A program made the translations under genes and the position numbers. A model generated the notes under the pieces. It saw only the letters and a list, made by a program, of their open reading frames with translations, was not told the origin of the DNA and did no database searches. From positions 36,043 through 100,042 of the forward strand of contig JAAYVF010000007.1 in the NCBI GenBank assembly GCA_012517325.1: a stretch of DNA of 64,000 nucleotides, given 5' to 3'. Positions 1-9,075 of the stretch are shown here, in pieces. The DNA is from Myxococcales bacterium. Its GTDB lineage: Bacteria > Lernaellota > Lernaellaia > Lernaellales > Lernaellaceae. Positions within the stretch are counted from its first letter, which is position 1. Every line of letters begins with the position of its first letter.

Positions 1-471
1 GATCACCCGCCCCAGTTGCATGCCGAAGGCGGTCAACACGAAAGCCATGACGCCGATGATCAGCGCTGGGGTCCAGATCTCGATTTTCAACATCGAGAAG
101 CCGATGCCGACCGCGAGCGCGTCGATGCTGGTCGCCACGGAAAGCATGACCAACGTGCCGCCCTTGGTCGGATCGGCGGTCGGTGCTTCTTCCTTTTTCG
201 GGATCAGCGAGTTGTAGATCATCCGCCCGCCGACCATACCCAAGAGGCCCATCGCCAGCCAATGATCGACATTTTCCAATAAGGCGCGAACCGACAAGCC
301 GGCGCTCCAGCCGATCAGGGTCATGCCGGTCTGAAAAAGCCCGAAGTGCCAGGCCAAACGAACGGTTCGCCGCACGCCGACGGCCTGCAGCGACACTCCG
401 CCTGCCAGCGCGACCGTGAAGGCATCGATCGCCAGCGCGAAGGAAATCATCAGGATTTCGCCCAGACTCAT
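1..471 (-). CDS. mntP: Manganese efflux pump MntP (3' end cut by window edge)
   Basis: An open frame runs from an ATG at 471 to the window edge, giving 157 residues of a family that is usually about 190 long, so roughly the last 30 are missing. It is a small polytopic inner-membrane protein that exports Mn2+. The N-terminus MSLGEILMISFALAIDAFTV and the internal ATSIDALAVGIGF are the two repeated halves, each with the membrane-buried Asp expected for MntP (DUF204). A charged loop with KKEE separates the halves. Relatives are often controlled by a yybP-ykoY riboswitch, but the stretch upstream of 471 is short and shows no such element. Family assignment is confident; regulation is unknown. Confidence 0.9.
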   Translation of the reverse strand, partial: MSLGEILMISFALAIDAFTVALAGGVSLQAVGVRRTVRLAWHFGLFQTGMTLIGWSAGLSVRALLENVDHWLAMGLLGMVGGRMIYNSLIPKKEEAPTADPTKGGTLVMLSVATSIDALAVGIGFSMLKIEIWTPALIIGVMAFVLTAFGMQLGRVI

Positions 472-609
472 GAGTCGCCCACTCCCAGCCGGTTTCTCCG
501 TTGCGCCAGCATAGCGTTTTTTCAAAGGAATGAAAGGCTAGCGGAAATCAGGATTTCCCCAATCATTACGCTAAAATACTGAATAATTAGGCCACCCTTA
601 CGAAAGTAA

Positions 610-638
610 TTGCTTTTACCAAACGGTAGGATTAGCAT
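610..638 (+). promoter_or_regulatory. Possible sigma70 promoter of the C11 protease gene
   Basis: TTGCTT at 610-615 and TAGCAT at 633-638 are separated by 17 bases, about 75 bases before the chosen start at 715. The -10 matches consensus at four of six positions. The rest of 472-714 is AT-richer than the genes and shows no other feature. Confidence 0.35.
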
Positions 639-714
639 TTTTCTTCAACGCAGGATTTTCATCCATACCATTGACGTGAAAAAAAACCAATCCTTCCACT
701 GGAGGGCCAGAGAA

Positions 715-2238
715 ATGAAAACTAAGTTCCTTTTTTCCCTCCTATCAGCATTGATTTTCATCGTGCTGGGCGTCGCCTCGATCGGCCTTGCCGCGTCAAT
801 CGGTTCGCCGGTGATGATGCTCAACGACCCCGAGGACGCCATTTTGAGCGATCCGGAAGCGGATTTATCCACGGTAGTCGATGAGGAAGTGACGCTGCAC
901 ATCGTCCAGCCGGCCCATGGCCTGCGGATCAACCAAAACGAGACGCTCGAGTTGTCCGCTAAAGTGCTGATCGACAACGAGACGCTGGACGATGCCGATG
1001 TGCAATGGTTCAGCGACCTGGACGGCTATCTCGGGCGCGGCGGCGATTTGCCCGTGGACGGCTTGTCGACCGGCGTGCACGTCATCGAAGCCAAGGCAGG
1101 CGGCCTGACCGCTTCGATCGCGGTCGGCGTGTTTGCCAAGTCCTGGACGGTCATCGTTTACATGTGCGCCGACAACAATCTGGAAAGCTACGGCATCGCC
1201 GATGTGAACGAAATGGAGCAGATCGGCTCCGACGCCAACGTCAATATCCTGGTTTTGCTCGACCGCATCACCGGATACGACACGAGCAACGGCAACTGGA
1301 CCGATACGCGCGCCTTCTACGTCACCGCCGACACCAGCACCACCGTCCTCAACAGCCAATTGCTCGGCTCCTGGGGCGAGCGGGCGATGGACGATCCGGA
1401 GACGCTCCACCAATGGGTGACCTATTCGATCCAGAATTACCCGGCGGCGCATTACGCGGTCATTCTCTGGAACCACGGCAGCGGCTGGCCCAAGGGCGTG
1501 CGGCAAGTGACCAAGGGCGTCGGCTACGATGACACCTCCGGCTCGGGCAAGCACATGGACATCTGGGGTGTGCGGCAGGCGCTGCGCGCTTCGTTGACCG
1601 ACACGGGCCTGAGCAAGATCGACGTGCTCGCCTACGATGCCTGCCTGATGGCGATGGCTGAGGTCGGCTACGAAACGCGGAACGAAGCCTCTTATTTCGT
1701 CGCCTCCGAGGAAACCGAACCCGGCGACGGTTACGAATACCAGCGCTGGTTGGCCAACCTGAAAGCCAATCCGGCGGCGACCGGTCTGCAAGTCAGCCAA
1801 TACCTGGTTTCCGCCTATTACGGCACCAGCTACGCCACCTTGTCCGCCGCCGACATGGGGCAAACGGCGAATCTGGTCAGCGCGATGAACAGCCTCTCGT
1901 CCGCCTTGATCAGCGCCCTGCCGACCTATAAAAGCAAGATTTCCTCGGCGCGCTCCAAGACCAAGAAATTCTACGAGCCGACCTATCTGGATCTGTACGA
2001 TTTCTGCACCAACTTGAAGAGCCAGTCCGTGCCGACCGCGGTCAAAACGGCCGCCACCAACGTGCAGACGGCGATCACCTCGTACATCAAGTACAAGGGC
2101 GGCAAGGCCACCAAGAGCTACGGCGTTTCGATCTGGTTCCCGTCCGCTTATGACGCCACGTTGTTCGCGTCCTACGCCAACAACACCCAGTGGGGCCTGG
2201 ATGTGAACTGGTTCGATTTCCTCGACACGTATTATTGA
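715..2238 (+). CDS. Secreted clostripain-family (C11) cysteine peptidase
   Basis: The product has 507 residues. The frame is open further upstream, but the ATG at 715 follows GGAGGG (701-706) and begins a classic signal peptide (MKTKFLFSLLSALIFIVLGV), so it is the real start. After export, residues about 55-140 look like a bacterial Ig-like domain (VQWFSDLDGYLGRGG). From about 142 (WTVIVYMCADNNLE) the peptidase C11 fold begins. The catalytic dyad is visible: His254 in ILWNHGSGW and Cys310 in LAYDACLMAM. Such enzymes cleave after basic residues, Arg in clostripain, and often self-process. The gene is monocistronic: it has its own likely promoter and a strong terminator follows. No acidic linker or GCGC tail is present, unlike other exported proteins here. 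Confidence 0.9.
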   Translation: MKTKFLFSLLSALIFIVLGVASIGLAASIGSPVMMLNDPEDAILSDPEADLSTVVDEEVTLHIVQPAHGLRINQNETLELSAKVLIDNETLDDADVQWFSDLDGYLGRGGDLPVDGLSTGVHVIEAKAGGLTASIAVGVFAKSWTVIVYMCADNNLESYGIADVNEMEQIGSDANVNILVLLDRITGYDTSNGNWTDTRAFYVTADTSTTVLNSQLLGSWGERAMDDPETLHQWVTYSIQNYPAAHYAVILWNHGSGWPKGVRQVTKGVGYDDTSGSGKHMDIWGVRQALRASLTDTGLSKIDVLAYDACLMAMAEVGYETRNEASYFVASEETEPGDGYEYQRWLANLKANPAATGLQVSQYLVSAYYGTSYATLSAADMGQTANLVSAMNSLSSALISALPTYKSKISSARSKTKKFYEPTYLDLYDFCTNLKSQSVPTAVKTAATNVQTAITSYIKYKGGKATKSYGVSIWFPSAYDATLFASYANNTQWGLDVNWFDFLDTYY

Positions 2239-2262
2239 TCGCTCCGCGCGAACGATCGCGAC

Positions 2263-2292
2263 GCGGCGCCGCCTCCGGCGCCGCTTTTTTTT
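2263..2292 (+). terminator. Rho-independent terminator
   Basis: GCGGCGCC (2263-2270), a six-base loop, then GGCGCCGC (2277-2284) form a perfect 8-bp GC stem followed by eight T (2285-2292). It lies 25 bases after the C11 protease stop and ends that transcript. Confidence 0.92.
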
Positions 2293-2375
2293 AACGTCGG
2301 CCAATCCTTGACACCTTTTTCCGCCCGGCTCAGAGTATCAATCGGCGACTTAATCATTCCCCGGAGGTCGAATCC

Positions 2376-4565
2376 ATGACCAGGCGACTGCAACTGATCG
2401 CGTGGTGTTTTGCGTCGTTGGCAATTCTGGCACCGAGTGCCATTATGGCCGATTCGCTGCCGATGACTTTCGATCTGGAACTGGCGAACGGCGCCTACGT
2501 GCCACTGCAAAGCGGCCGGCCGCTCGTCTCCTTCGACCCGCAGGATCGCCCGCAAGTGGATCTGGCGGGCAACTGGAAAAAACTGCGCCTGGGCATCAGC
2601 CACGATCTATCCCTGCAGCCGCGTGACTCCGCCTGGTTCACCGCCGTCGCGGTGGAAAACGGCGGCGCCACACTCGCCGACTTCGACGATTCTTCTTGGG
2701 ACGACCACACCCTGCCCGGCGTCGAAAACGTCATGCCCGCCACACCGGAAGATCCGGCCGGAGCGGAGGTCTGGTCCGGCGGCATTTATTATCGCCGGCA
2801 CATCGACGTGCCCGCCGACTGGGACGGCCGGGTCGTACGCCTGGTTTGCCTGGCCGCCGACTACATCGCCGACCTGTGGGTCAACGGCACGTGGGTCGGC
2901 TACCACGAAGGCGGCTATGCGCCCTTCGCCTTTGATCTCTCGCCTTATCTAGTCTACGGCGGCGACAACGTGATCGTCTGGCGCATCGACGCGATGCCCT
3001 GGGCTATCCGGATGGATATCCTCCCCAACCTGTTCGCCACCGACTGGCAGCACTACGTCGGCGTGATCCAGGACGTTTACCTCGAGGCTTCGCCGCCGGC
3101 GCATCTCGTGCGCGCCGACGTGCTGCCGCAAAACCTTGCCGGCGACCTGGACGTTTCGCTGGTGGTCGAAAACCGCGGCGACGCCGACCGCAAAATGACC
3201 GTCCGCCTCGCGGCCTACGAACTGGATGCCGAACATCCCGATTACCTGAGCGATCCGGTCGCGGCCCATTTGCTCGGCGAACCGGCGGAGCTGCGGCGCG
3301 AGACGGAAGCCTTCGCCATCGTGCCCGCCGGGCAATACCGGCGCGTTGAGTTGGCGCCGCGCCTCGTCACCCCCATGCCGTGGACCCCAGCGGAACCGCA
3401 CCTGTATGCGCTGGTCGTCGAACTGGTCGGCGGCAAAGAAGTGCTCGACACCTTCGTGACGCAGTTCGGCGTGCGCACCGTAAGCGTGGGCGAAGGCGCC
3501 AAGGTGTTGCTGAACCGGCGGCCGGCCTTCTTTACCGGCGTCGCGCGCCACGAGGATTGGCCCGACAGCGGTCGCACGGCAACGGTCGCCAAGATCGCCG
3601 CGGATTTGCAAATCGTCCGCGACACCAACGTGCGTTTTCTGCGCACCGCGCACTACCCCAATCACCCCGCGACCTACCTGTTGACCGACCGCCTGGGGAT
3701 CGCGGTCTGGGAAGAAATCCCGGCGTGGTGGATCAACCAGATCTCGATTCCGATCCTGCTGGAGCGCGGCCTCGCCAAGCAAATGTGGCGCGAGATGATC
3801 TGGAACCAGCGCAACCGGCCGTCGATCCTCTTCTGGAGCCTGTGCAACGAACCGATGTGGTATTTCGTTTTCAACCTGCGCACCTACGTGCGGGATTTGC
3901 ACGCCGACCTCGACGACAACTTCCCCGACGGCCGGCTGGTTTCGCAAAGCCTCGCCGCCGACGGCGCGGCGCTGACCGGCGCGTCGCAACAGGACGTCGA
4001 CGTGGCCGGCTGGACGATGTATTTCGGCGTGTTTTACGGCGACGATCCCACCGTCGAATCGGCGGCGTTCCTGCGGCAACAGCACGAGAAGTACCCGGAG
4101 ATCCCGCTGCTGGTCACCGAATTCGGTTACTGGAGCAACACCGACGGCGGCGCGGAAGCCGATCAGGTGGTGATCGCCCGGCAGACGCTGGCCGGGCTGT
4201 TGCCGCTCGCGGCGGTAAACAAAAACGGTCACACGACCGCCGGCTATCTGGCGGCGGCGACCTGGTGGTGCCAGTTCAATTGGTATCGCGTGCAAGACCC
4301 GCACAACCAGACGATGGGCCTGATGCACCAGGATCGCGTCACCGCCAAACCGGTTTACGGCACGCTGAAAGAGCTGTACGCGCCCTATTTCGCCATGGGC
4401 GGCCTCGGCGAGGAAATGCCGGCCGACGACGATACCGCCGATGACGATACGGTCGATGACGACAGCAGCGACGATGACGACGACAACGACGATAACAACG
4501 ACAACGACGATCGGGCGGCGGACGACGATGACGACAACGACGACATTGGCGGGTGCGGTTGTTAG
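2376..4565 (+). CDS. Secreted GH2-family glycoside hydrolase with acidic GCGC tail
   Basis: The product has 729 residues; the ATG at 2376 follows GGAGG (2363-2367) and starts a signal peptide (MTRRLQLIAWCFASLAILAP). It has the GH2 layout: a sugar-binding jelly roll with SGGIYYRRHIDVP and LWVNGTWVGYHEGGYAPF, an Ig-like middle domain, and a TIM barrel. The acid/base is Glu492 in SLCNEPMW and the nucleophile Glu582 in LLVTEFGYW. It resembles beta-glucuronidase or beta-galactosidase relatives; the substrate is unclear. After about residue 680 comes a spacer almost wholly of Asp and Asn, ending GGCGC. The same tail ends three other exported proteins in this window and is probably a surface-anchoring signal (inference). 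No transport or sugar-use genes adjoin it. Confidence 0.88.
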   Translation: MTRRLQLIAWCFASLAILAPSAIMADSLPMTFDLELANGAYVPLQSGRPLVSFDPQDRPQVDLAGNWKKLRLGISHDLSLQPRDSAWFTAVAVENGGATLADFDDSSWDDHTLPGVENVMPATPEDPAGAEVWSGGIYYRRHIDVPADWDGRVVRLVCLAADYIADLWVNGTWVGYHEGGYAPFAFDLSPYLVYGGDNVIVWRIDAMPWAIRMDILPNLFATDWQHYVGVIQDVYLEASPPAHLVRADVLPQNLAGDLDVSLVVENRGDADRKMTVRLAAYELDAEHPDYLSDPVAAHLLGEPAELRRETEAFAIVPAGQYRRVELAPRLVTPMPWTPAEPHLYALVVELVGGKEVLDTFVTQFGVRTVSVGEGAKVLLNRRPAFFTGVARHEDWPDSGRTATVAKIAADLQIVRDTNVRFLRTAHYPNHPATYLLTDRLGIAVWEEIPAWWINQISIPILLERGLAKQMWREMIWNQRNRPSILFWSLCNEPMWYFVFNLRTYVRDLHADLDDNFPDGRLVSQSLAADGAALTGASQQDVDVAGWTMYFGVFYGDDPTVESAAFLRQQHEKYPEIPLLVTEFGYWSNTDGGAEADQVVIARQTLAGLLPLAAVNKNGHTTAGYLAAATWWCQFNWYRVQDPHNQTMGLMHQDRVTAKPVYGTLKELYAPYFAMGGLGEEMPADDDTADDDTVDDDSSDDDDDNDDNNDNDDRAADDDDDNDDIGGCGC

Positions 4566-4577
4566 GCGGGTCGGCTC

Positions 4578-5153
4578 TCAGTATCGAAACAGCGCCTTGA
4601 TCGCCTCGAACCGCGTGCGGAAAAACGCGAAAAAACCTTCTTCATGTTTCGCCGCCAGGCGACGCAGAAAATGCAAAACGACCAAGGCCAGCGCCAGGCC
4701 GAAGAAGATCGCAAACAAAAGCGGCGCCTCCTCGCGGGCGATCGACATCCCGAGCGAAACGCCGAGATAGGTCTGCAGCAGCCAGCCGAGCGTCACGATG
4801 CCCACCACGACGAACATCATCCAGAGCACAAAATACAACAGCGCGAAGGCGACCAGCGGCAGGATGATCAGGATGAACAGCAACTCCAGGAACAGGGAAA
4901 CGTACTCGGCGATGTAAATCCGCCAGAACAACGTTACGCTGAACCGCCGTTCGCCCTGCAAAAAAGTCTGCACCGCCGGGAAAAGCGGCACGATCATCAC
5001 CAGGAGCGACCAGGCGACGGCCTGCGAGGGCGAGCGGGCGAACAGGTAGGGAATACCCCAGACGATGCCGGCGACGGTTCCGGCGATCGAGGTCAGGTAA
5101 CCGGCCAGGCGGATCCATCCGGCGGCCGAGTCTTTTCCGGGATCGTGGCTCAT
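4578..5153 (-). CDS. Polytopic membrane protein, function unknown
   Basis: 191 residues counted from the ATG at 5153, which has GGGAG ten bases upstream; an in-frame TTG at 5186 is possible but less likely. About four to five hydrophobic segments are seen, including YVSLFLELLFILIILPLVAF and LLYFVLWMMFVVVGIVTLGW, and then a basic, aromatic C-terminus (HEEGFFAFFRTRFEAIKALF). I do not recognise a family. It converges with the GH2 gene, with only 12 bases between stops, and is transcribed away from the GT-C-like gene. Confidence 0.75.
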   Translation of the reverse strand: MSHDPGKDSAAGWIRLAGYLTSIAGTVAGIVWGIPYLFARSPSQAVAWSLLVMIVPLFPAVQTFLQGERRFSVTLFWRIYIAEYVSLFLELLFILIILPLVAFALLYFVLWMMFVVVGIVTLGWLLQTYLGVSLGMSIAREEAPLLFAIFFGLALALVVLHFLRRLAAKHEEGFFAFFRTRFEAIKALFRY

Positions 5154-5249
5154 CGGCGTCCCGCTCCCTTGACGGGCGAAGAACAATTTTATCGAAATCG
5201 GCGCGGCGACCCATCCGAAAAACGCTGAACGCGCCGGCTGATCCGCCCG

Positions 5250-5278
5250 TTTTCACCCGCATCGCGGATCGGTAGAAT
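5250..5278 (+). promoter_or_regulatory. Possible promoter giving a near-leaderless mRNA
   Basis: TTTTCA (5250-5255), 17 bases, TAGAAT (5273-5278). Transcription would begin within a few bases of the ATG at 5287, which has no Shine-Dalgarno sequence. The -35 is poor, so this is tentative. Confidence 0.3.
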
Positions 5279-5286
5279 GACGCCAC

Positions 5287-7155
5287 ATGCATGAAATCGG
5301 CGCAATGGCCTTCAGCCTGTTTTTTCTACTCCTGACTTGGGGTGTGGGCGAAATCATTTTACCGCTACGTTTGCCGTTGCCCAACGGCACACGCGGCGTG
5401 ACGGCCACGGCCATCGGCGGCGCGATCGTTTCTTTTTGGCTGACCATCCTCGCCGCCTTTCACCTATTCAACGCGACCGCGATCCGGTTGGTGATCGCCC
5501 TGGCGGGAGTTGCGTTGCTGTGGGCGATCATCCGCCGCCTCCGCCGGAAAATCGCGTTTGCCGCGCCGGGCCAGGCGGAAGCGGCGCTGCTGGCCGGCCT
5601 GTTGATTTTTTATTTGCCGGCCTTGTTGATGGCCGCCGCCCCGCCGTTCATGCGCGACGGGCTGGTTTATCACCTGGCGTCGGCGCGCCGTTTTCTGGCG
5701 GCCGGCGGGCTCGTCTACCAACCGGGAAATTTCTTTTTCGCCTTTCCCAAGGCGCAGGAAATGCTGGCCGCGCTGCTGCTGGGAACCGGCGGCGAAACCG
5801 CCGCGCAAGCCTTCGGAGTCTGGCAGCAGTTGGCGGCGACCTGGGGTCTTTACGCCCTGGCGCGGTCGCAATACGGCAAAACGCCCGCGTTGGTGGCCGC
5901 CCTATCGTTCGCGACCCTGCCCACGGCGGTCTGCTTCAGCGGCTGCGGGTACGTCGAGCCGGCCATTTCGTTAGGGCTGGTCGCGGCGCTGATCGTTCTT
6001 TTCGGCCGGCGGGATAGCAAGGATCCGGCCCTGGTTCTCTGCCTGGGGCTGCTGGCCGGGTGGCTGGTCGCCCTGAAATACACCGGCCTGCTCTATGCCG
6101 GGATTTTTGGGTTGATGCTGCTTTTCGGCTTGCGACGGCAAGGCTGGCATAAGGCGCGGCGGGCCATCGGATTGTATGTTCTGGCGTTGACACCCGGGCT
6201 TTTCTGGTACGCGCGCAACTGGCTTTTACTGGGCAACCCGGTTTTTCCGTTCGCCTATTTATTCTTCGGCGGCACCGGTTGGGACGCCGGACGCGCGCTG
6301 GCTTACGGCGAATATCTGCGCGCTTACGGCCTGGGACGCGGACCGGCCGATTATCTGTTGCTGCCTTGGCGGATGGCGATGGACGGACGCTTCGACAGCA
6401 TGGTTTTCGACGGCTACCTGGGGCCGATCGTTCTGGTGACGACGCTTTTCGCGCTCGGCTCCCTGGCGACGTGCCGGGACCGCCGCCTGCCGGGCGCGCT
6501 GGCGGCCGTCGCGCTAAGCTTTTTGTTTTTCGCCGTCGGCTCGCAACAAACCCGGTTTTATTTGCCAACCCAGATTTTCGCGGTGGTAGCCGGTCTGCCG
6601 TCGTTGGCGATTTTTCTGCAATGGCTCGAGGAAAAAGCGCCTCGACGCCGCGTATTTGTCGCCCTTTTGTTTTGCGCGCTCGTCGGTTGGAACCTCTACG
6701 TCTGGCTCGCCGAAGCGCGGCAACTGAATTTTTACCGGGTCGTTCCGGGGTTTGAACGCCGCGAAGAGTTCCTGGCCCGCCATGTTCCCGGTTATCCGGC
6801 GTTACGCTGGATCAACCAAAACCTGCCGCCGTCGGCGCGCCTGCTTTACGTCCTGACCGGCAATTATGCCTACTATTCGCATCGTCCTTACGTCGCCGAC
6901 AGTTTCATCGAAGACTTCACCCTGCGCCGCTACCTGCGGTTGAACCCCGCCCCCGAAACGGCGGCGACCGCTTTGCTCGGGGACGGCTTCACCCACCTGC
7001 TCGTCAACCAGAACCTGCTGGAAAAGAGTTTACCGCCGGAGGAAAAGAAACTTTTCTCCTTACTGAAGCGTGACTATCTCCGCGGGGTTCGCGGCGATGA
7101 TAAATTGTCCTTGTATCAAATCATCCCGTCACCCGCCGCTAAAACGTCGCGCTGA
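5287..7155 (+). CDS. GT-C-like multi-pass membrane glycosyltransferase candidate
   Basis: 622 residues with about ten or more hydrophobic segments and a soluble C-terminal region of about 130 residues. The layout and motifs fit membrane glycosyltransferases of the GT-C/GT39 kind that use a lipid-linked sugar: a periplasmic loop after the second hydrophobic region with DGLVYHLASARRFL and YQPGNFFFAFPKAQEM, then ALKYTGLLYAG, and NPVFPFAYLFFGG in a later loop. The family-typical acidic pair is not obvious, so the enzymatic role is inferred. The start at 5287 lacks a clear ribosome binding site; ATG 5305 is an alternative. No cell-wall or polysaccharide cluster is adjacent. Confidence 0.7.
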   Translation: MHEIGAMAFSLFFLLLTWGVGEIILPLRLPLPNGTRGVTATAIGGAIVSFWLTILAAFHLFNATAIRLVIALAGVALLWAIIRRLRRKIAFAAPGQAEAALLAGLLIFYLPALLMAAAPPFMRDGLVYHLASARRFLAAGGLVYQPGNFFFAFPKAQEMLAALLLGTGGETAAQAFGVWQQLAATWGLYALARSQYGKTPALVAALSFATLPTAVCFSGCGYVEPAISLGLVAALIVLFGRRDSKDPALVLCLGLLAGWLVALKYTGLLYAGIFGLMLLFGLRRQGWHKARRAIGLYVLALTPGLFWYARNWLLLGNPVFPFAYLFFGGTGWDAGRALAYGEYLRAYGLGRGPADYLLLPWRMAMDGRFDSMVFDGYLGPIVLVTTLFALGSLATCRDRRLPGALAAVALSFLFFAVGSQQTRFYLPTQIFAVVAGLPSLAIFLQWLEEKAPRRRVFVALLFCALVGWNLYVWLAEARQLNFYRVVPGFERREEFLARHVPGYPALRWINQNLPPSARLLYVLTGNYAYYSHRPYVADSFIEDFTLRRYLRLNPAPETAATALLGDGFTHLLVNQNLLEKSLPPEEKKLFSLLKRDYLRGVRGDDKLSLYQIIPSPAAKTSR

Positions 7156-7287
7156 ACCCGCTTGGCGTCTTTCTCCCATTCCCGGCCTTTTCGGACTATT
7201 CATTTCACTTCTTGACAGACGCCGCGATTTACGAAAAATGCGCTACGGACGCAGGGCGACTTTTGATTGAGCAACCGGGAGAGAAAA

Positions 7288-9000
7288 ATGAACAGACAAA
7301 AATTAAGTTACGAGCACGGCACCAGCGAATTTCCCCTCTTGCACCTGACCATCGGCGAGCTTTTCGACCACATCGCCGAGACCTTTCCCGATAACGAATG
7401 CGTGGTTTCCGTCTATCAAAAAGCGCGCTTTACGTACCGCGAATTCAACGATCTGACCGATCGCCTGGCGAAGGGTTTGCTGCTGCTGGACGTCAAACAC
7501 GGCGACCGCGTCAGCCTCTGGGCGATCAATCGTTGGGAATGGGTGGCGATGCAGGTCGCCACGGCCAAGATCGGCGCGGTGCTCGTGAACATCAACCCCG
7601 CCTATCGCACGCACGAATTGAAATACGCGTTGCAGCAATCCGAATCGAGCACCCTGGTGCTGATGGATTCCTACAAATCGTCGAAATACCGCGAGATGCT
7701 GTTGGAAGTCTGCCCGTCGATCGCGCTGGACGCGCCGGGCCGGACGAAGATCGACGACCTGCCCAATTTGCGCAACGTCATTCTCATGGACGGCGAATCG
7801 GCCGGCATGTTCCCGTTCAACGACATTCTCGAATCGGGCGGGCCGGTGCCGCAGGAGGAACTGCGCCGGGTTCAGGCCGAGCTCGATCCCGACGATCCGG
7901 TCAACATCCAATACACCTCGGGCACGACCGGCTTCCCCAAGGGCGTGACGCTGACCCACTTCAACATCATGAACAACGGCCACCACGTGGCGCACATCAT
8001 GAATTTCACCGACCGCGACCGCCTCTGCATTCCGGTCCCCTTCTACCATTGCTTCGGCATGGTGCTTTCGAACCTGGTGTGCATGTCGCAAGGCGCGACG
8101 ATGGTCATTCCCAGCCCGACCTTCGAGGTCGAGGCCGTGCTGAAAACCATCCAGGAAGAGAAATGCACGGGGCTCAACAGCGTGCCGACGATGTTCATCT
8201 CGCTGCTGGCGAGCCCGAACTTCGACCAATACGATTATCGCACCCTGCGCACGGGCATCATGGCCGGCGCGCCCTGCCCGATCGACACCATGCGCGAACT
8301 GATCGACCGCATGAACATGCGCGAGATCGTCATCGGCTACGGCCAGACCGAAGCCTCGCCGATCACCACGATGACCCGCCCGCAGGACTCGCTGGAAAAG
8401 CGCGTCGCCTCCGTCGGCCGCGTCGTCCCGATGCAGGAAATCAAGGTGATCGACCCGGCGACCGGCCTTACCGTGCCGCGCGGCGTCCAGGGCGAAATCT
8501 GCTTCCGCGGCTACCAGATCATGCGCGGCTATTACAACAATCCCACCGCCACCGCCGAAGCCATCGACGCGGCCCGCTGGCTGCACAGCGGCGACCTGGG
8601 CGTGATGGACAACGCCGGCTACCTGAAGATCACCGGCCGCATCAAGGAAATGGTGATTCGCGGCGGCGAGAATCTCTACCCGCGCGAAATCGAGGAATTC
8701 CTCCGCGGCCACGACAAGGTGCTTGACGTGTACGTGATCGGCGTGCCGGACGCGAAATACGGCGAGGAACTGATGGCCTGGGTGTTGCCGCGCGACGGCG
8801 AAACCCTGACCGAGGAAGAAATGCGGGCCTACTGCAAAGGCAAGATCACCCACTTCAAGGTGCCGCGTTACTGGAAGTTCGTCACGAGCATGAACGAATT
8901 TCCGATGACGGTCACCGGCAAGATCCAGAAGTTCCGCATGCGCGAGCAGGCCATCGATGAACTGAACCTGCACGACGCCGCGAGCATCAAGACGGCGTAG
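7288..9000 (+). CDS. Long/medium-chain acyl-CoA synthetase (AMP-forming)
   Basis: 570 residues from the ATG at 7288, preceded by GGGAGAG; an upstream TTG at 7267 is less likely. It activates a carboxylic acid to an acyl-adenylate and then to the CoA thioester. All adenylate-forming motifs are present: the phosphate loop YTSGTTGFPKGVTLTH, the adenine motif GYGQTEASP, HSGDLGVMD, the hinge KITGRIKEMVIRGGENLYPR, and the C-terminal catalytic Lys in TVTGKIQKFRMRE. The overall pattern is that of FadD-like medium/long-chain enzymes used in beta-oxidation. It stands alone in its direction and converges on the acylase gene. A TTGACA at 7212-7217 may be its -35. Exact chain-length preference cannot be read from the sequence. 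Confidence 0.9.
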   Translation: MNRQKLSYEHGTSEFPLLHLTIGELFDHIAETFPDNECVVSVYQKARFTYREFNDLTDRLAKGLLLLDVKHGDRVSLWAINRWEWVAMQVATAKIGAVLVNINPAYRTHELKYALQQSESSTLVLMDSYKSSKYREMLLEVCPSIALDAPGRTKIDDLPNLRNVILMDGESAGMFPFNDILESGGPVPQEELRRVQAELDPDDPVNIQYTSGTTGFPKGVTLTHFNIMNNGHHVAHIMNFTDRDRLCIPVPFYHCFGMVLSNLVCMSQGATMVIPSPTFEVEAVLKTIQEEKCTGLNSVPTMFISLLASPNFDQYDYRTLRTGIMAGAPCPIDTMRELIDRMNMREIVIGYGQTEASPITTMTRPQDSLEKRVASVGRVVPMQEIKVIDPATGLTVPRGVQGEICFRGYQIMRGYYNNPTATAEAIDAARWLHSGDLGVMDNAGYLKITGRIKEMVIRGGENLYPREIEEFLRGHDKVLDVYVIGVPDAKYGEELMAWVLPRDGETLTEEEMRAYCKGKITHFKVPRYWKFVTSMNEFPMTVTGKIQKFRMREQAIDELNLHDAASIKTA

Positions 9001-9075
9001 GCCGGTCGGTACTACCAACGGCTGTGAATTCCAGCTTGCGCACGGAAAGACCGTGACGCGGATCGCGCCGCGGAT

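Noticed and set aside
472..600. yybP-ykoY manganese riboswitch ahead of mntP
   Set aside because: The region is short and no conserved riboswitch core or pairing could be found.
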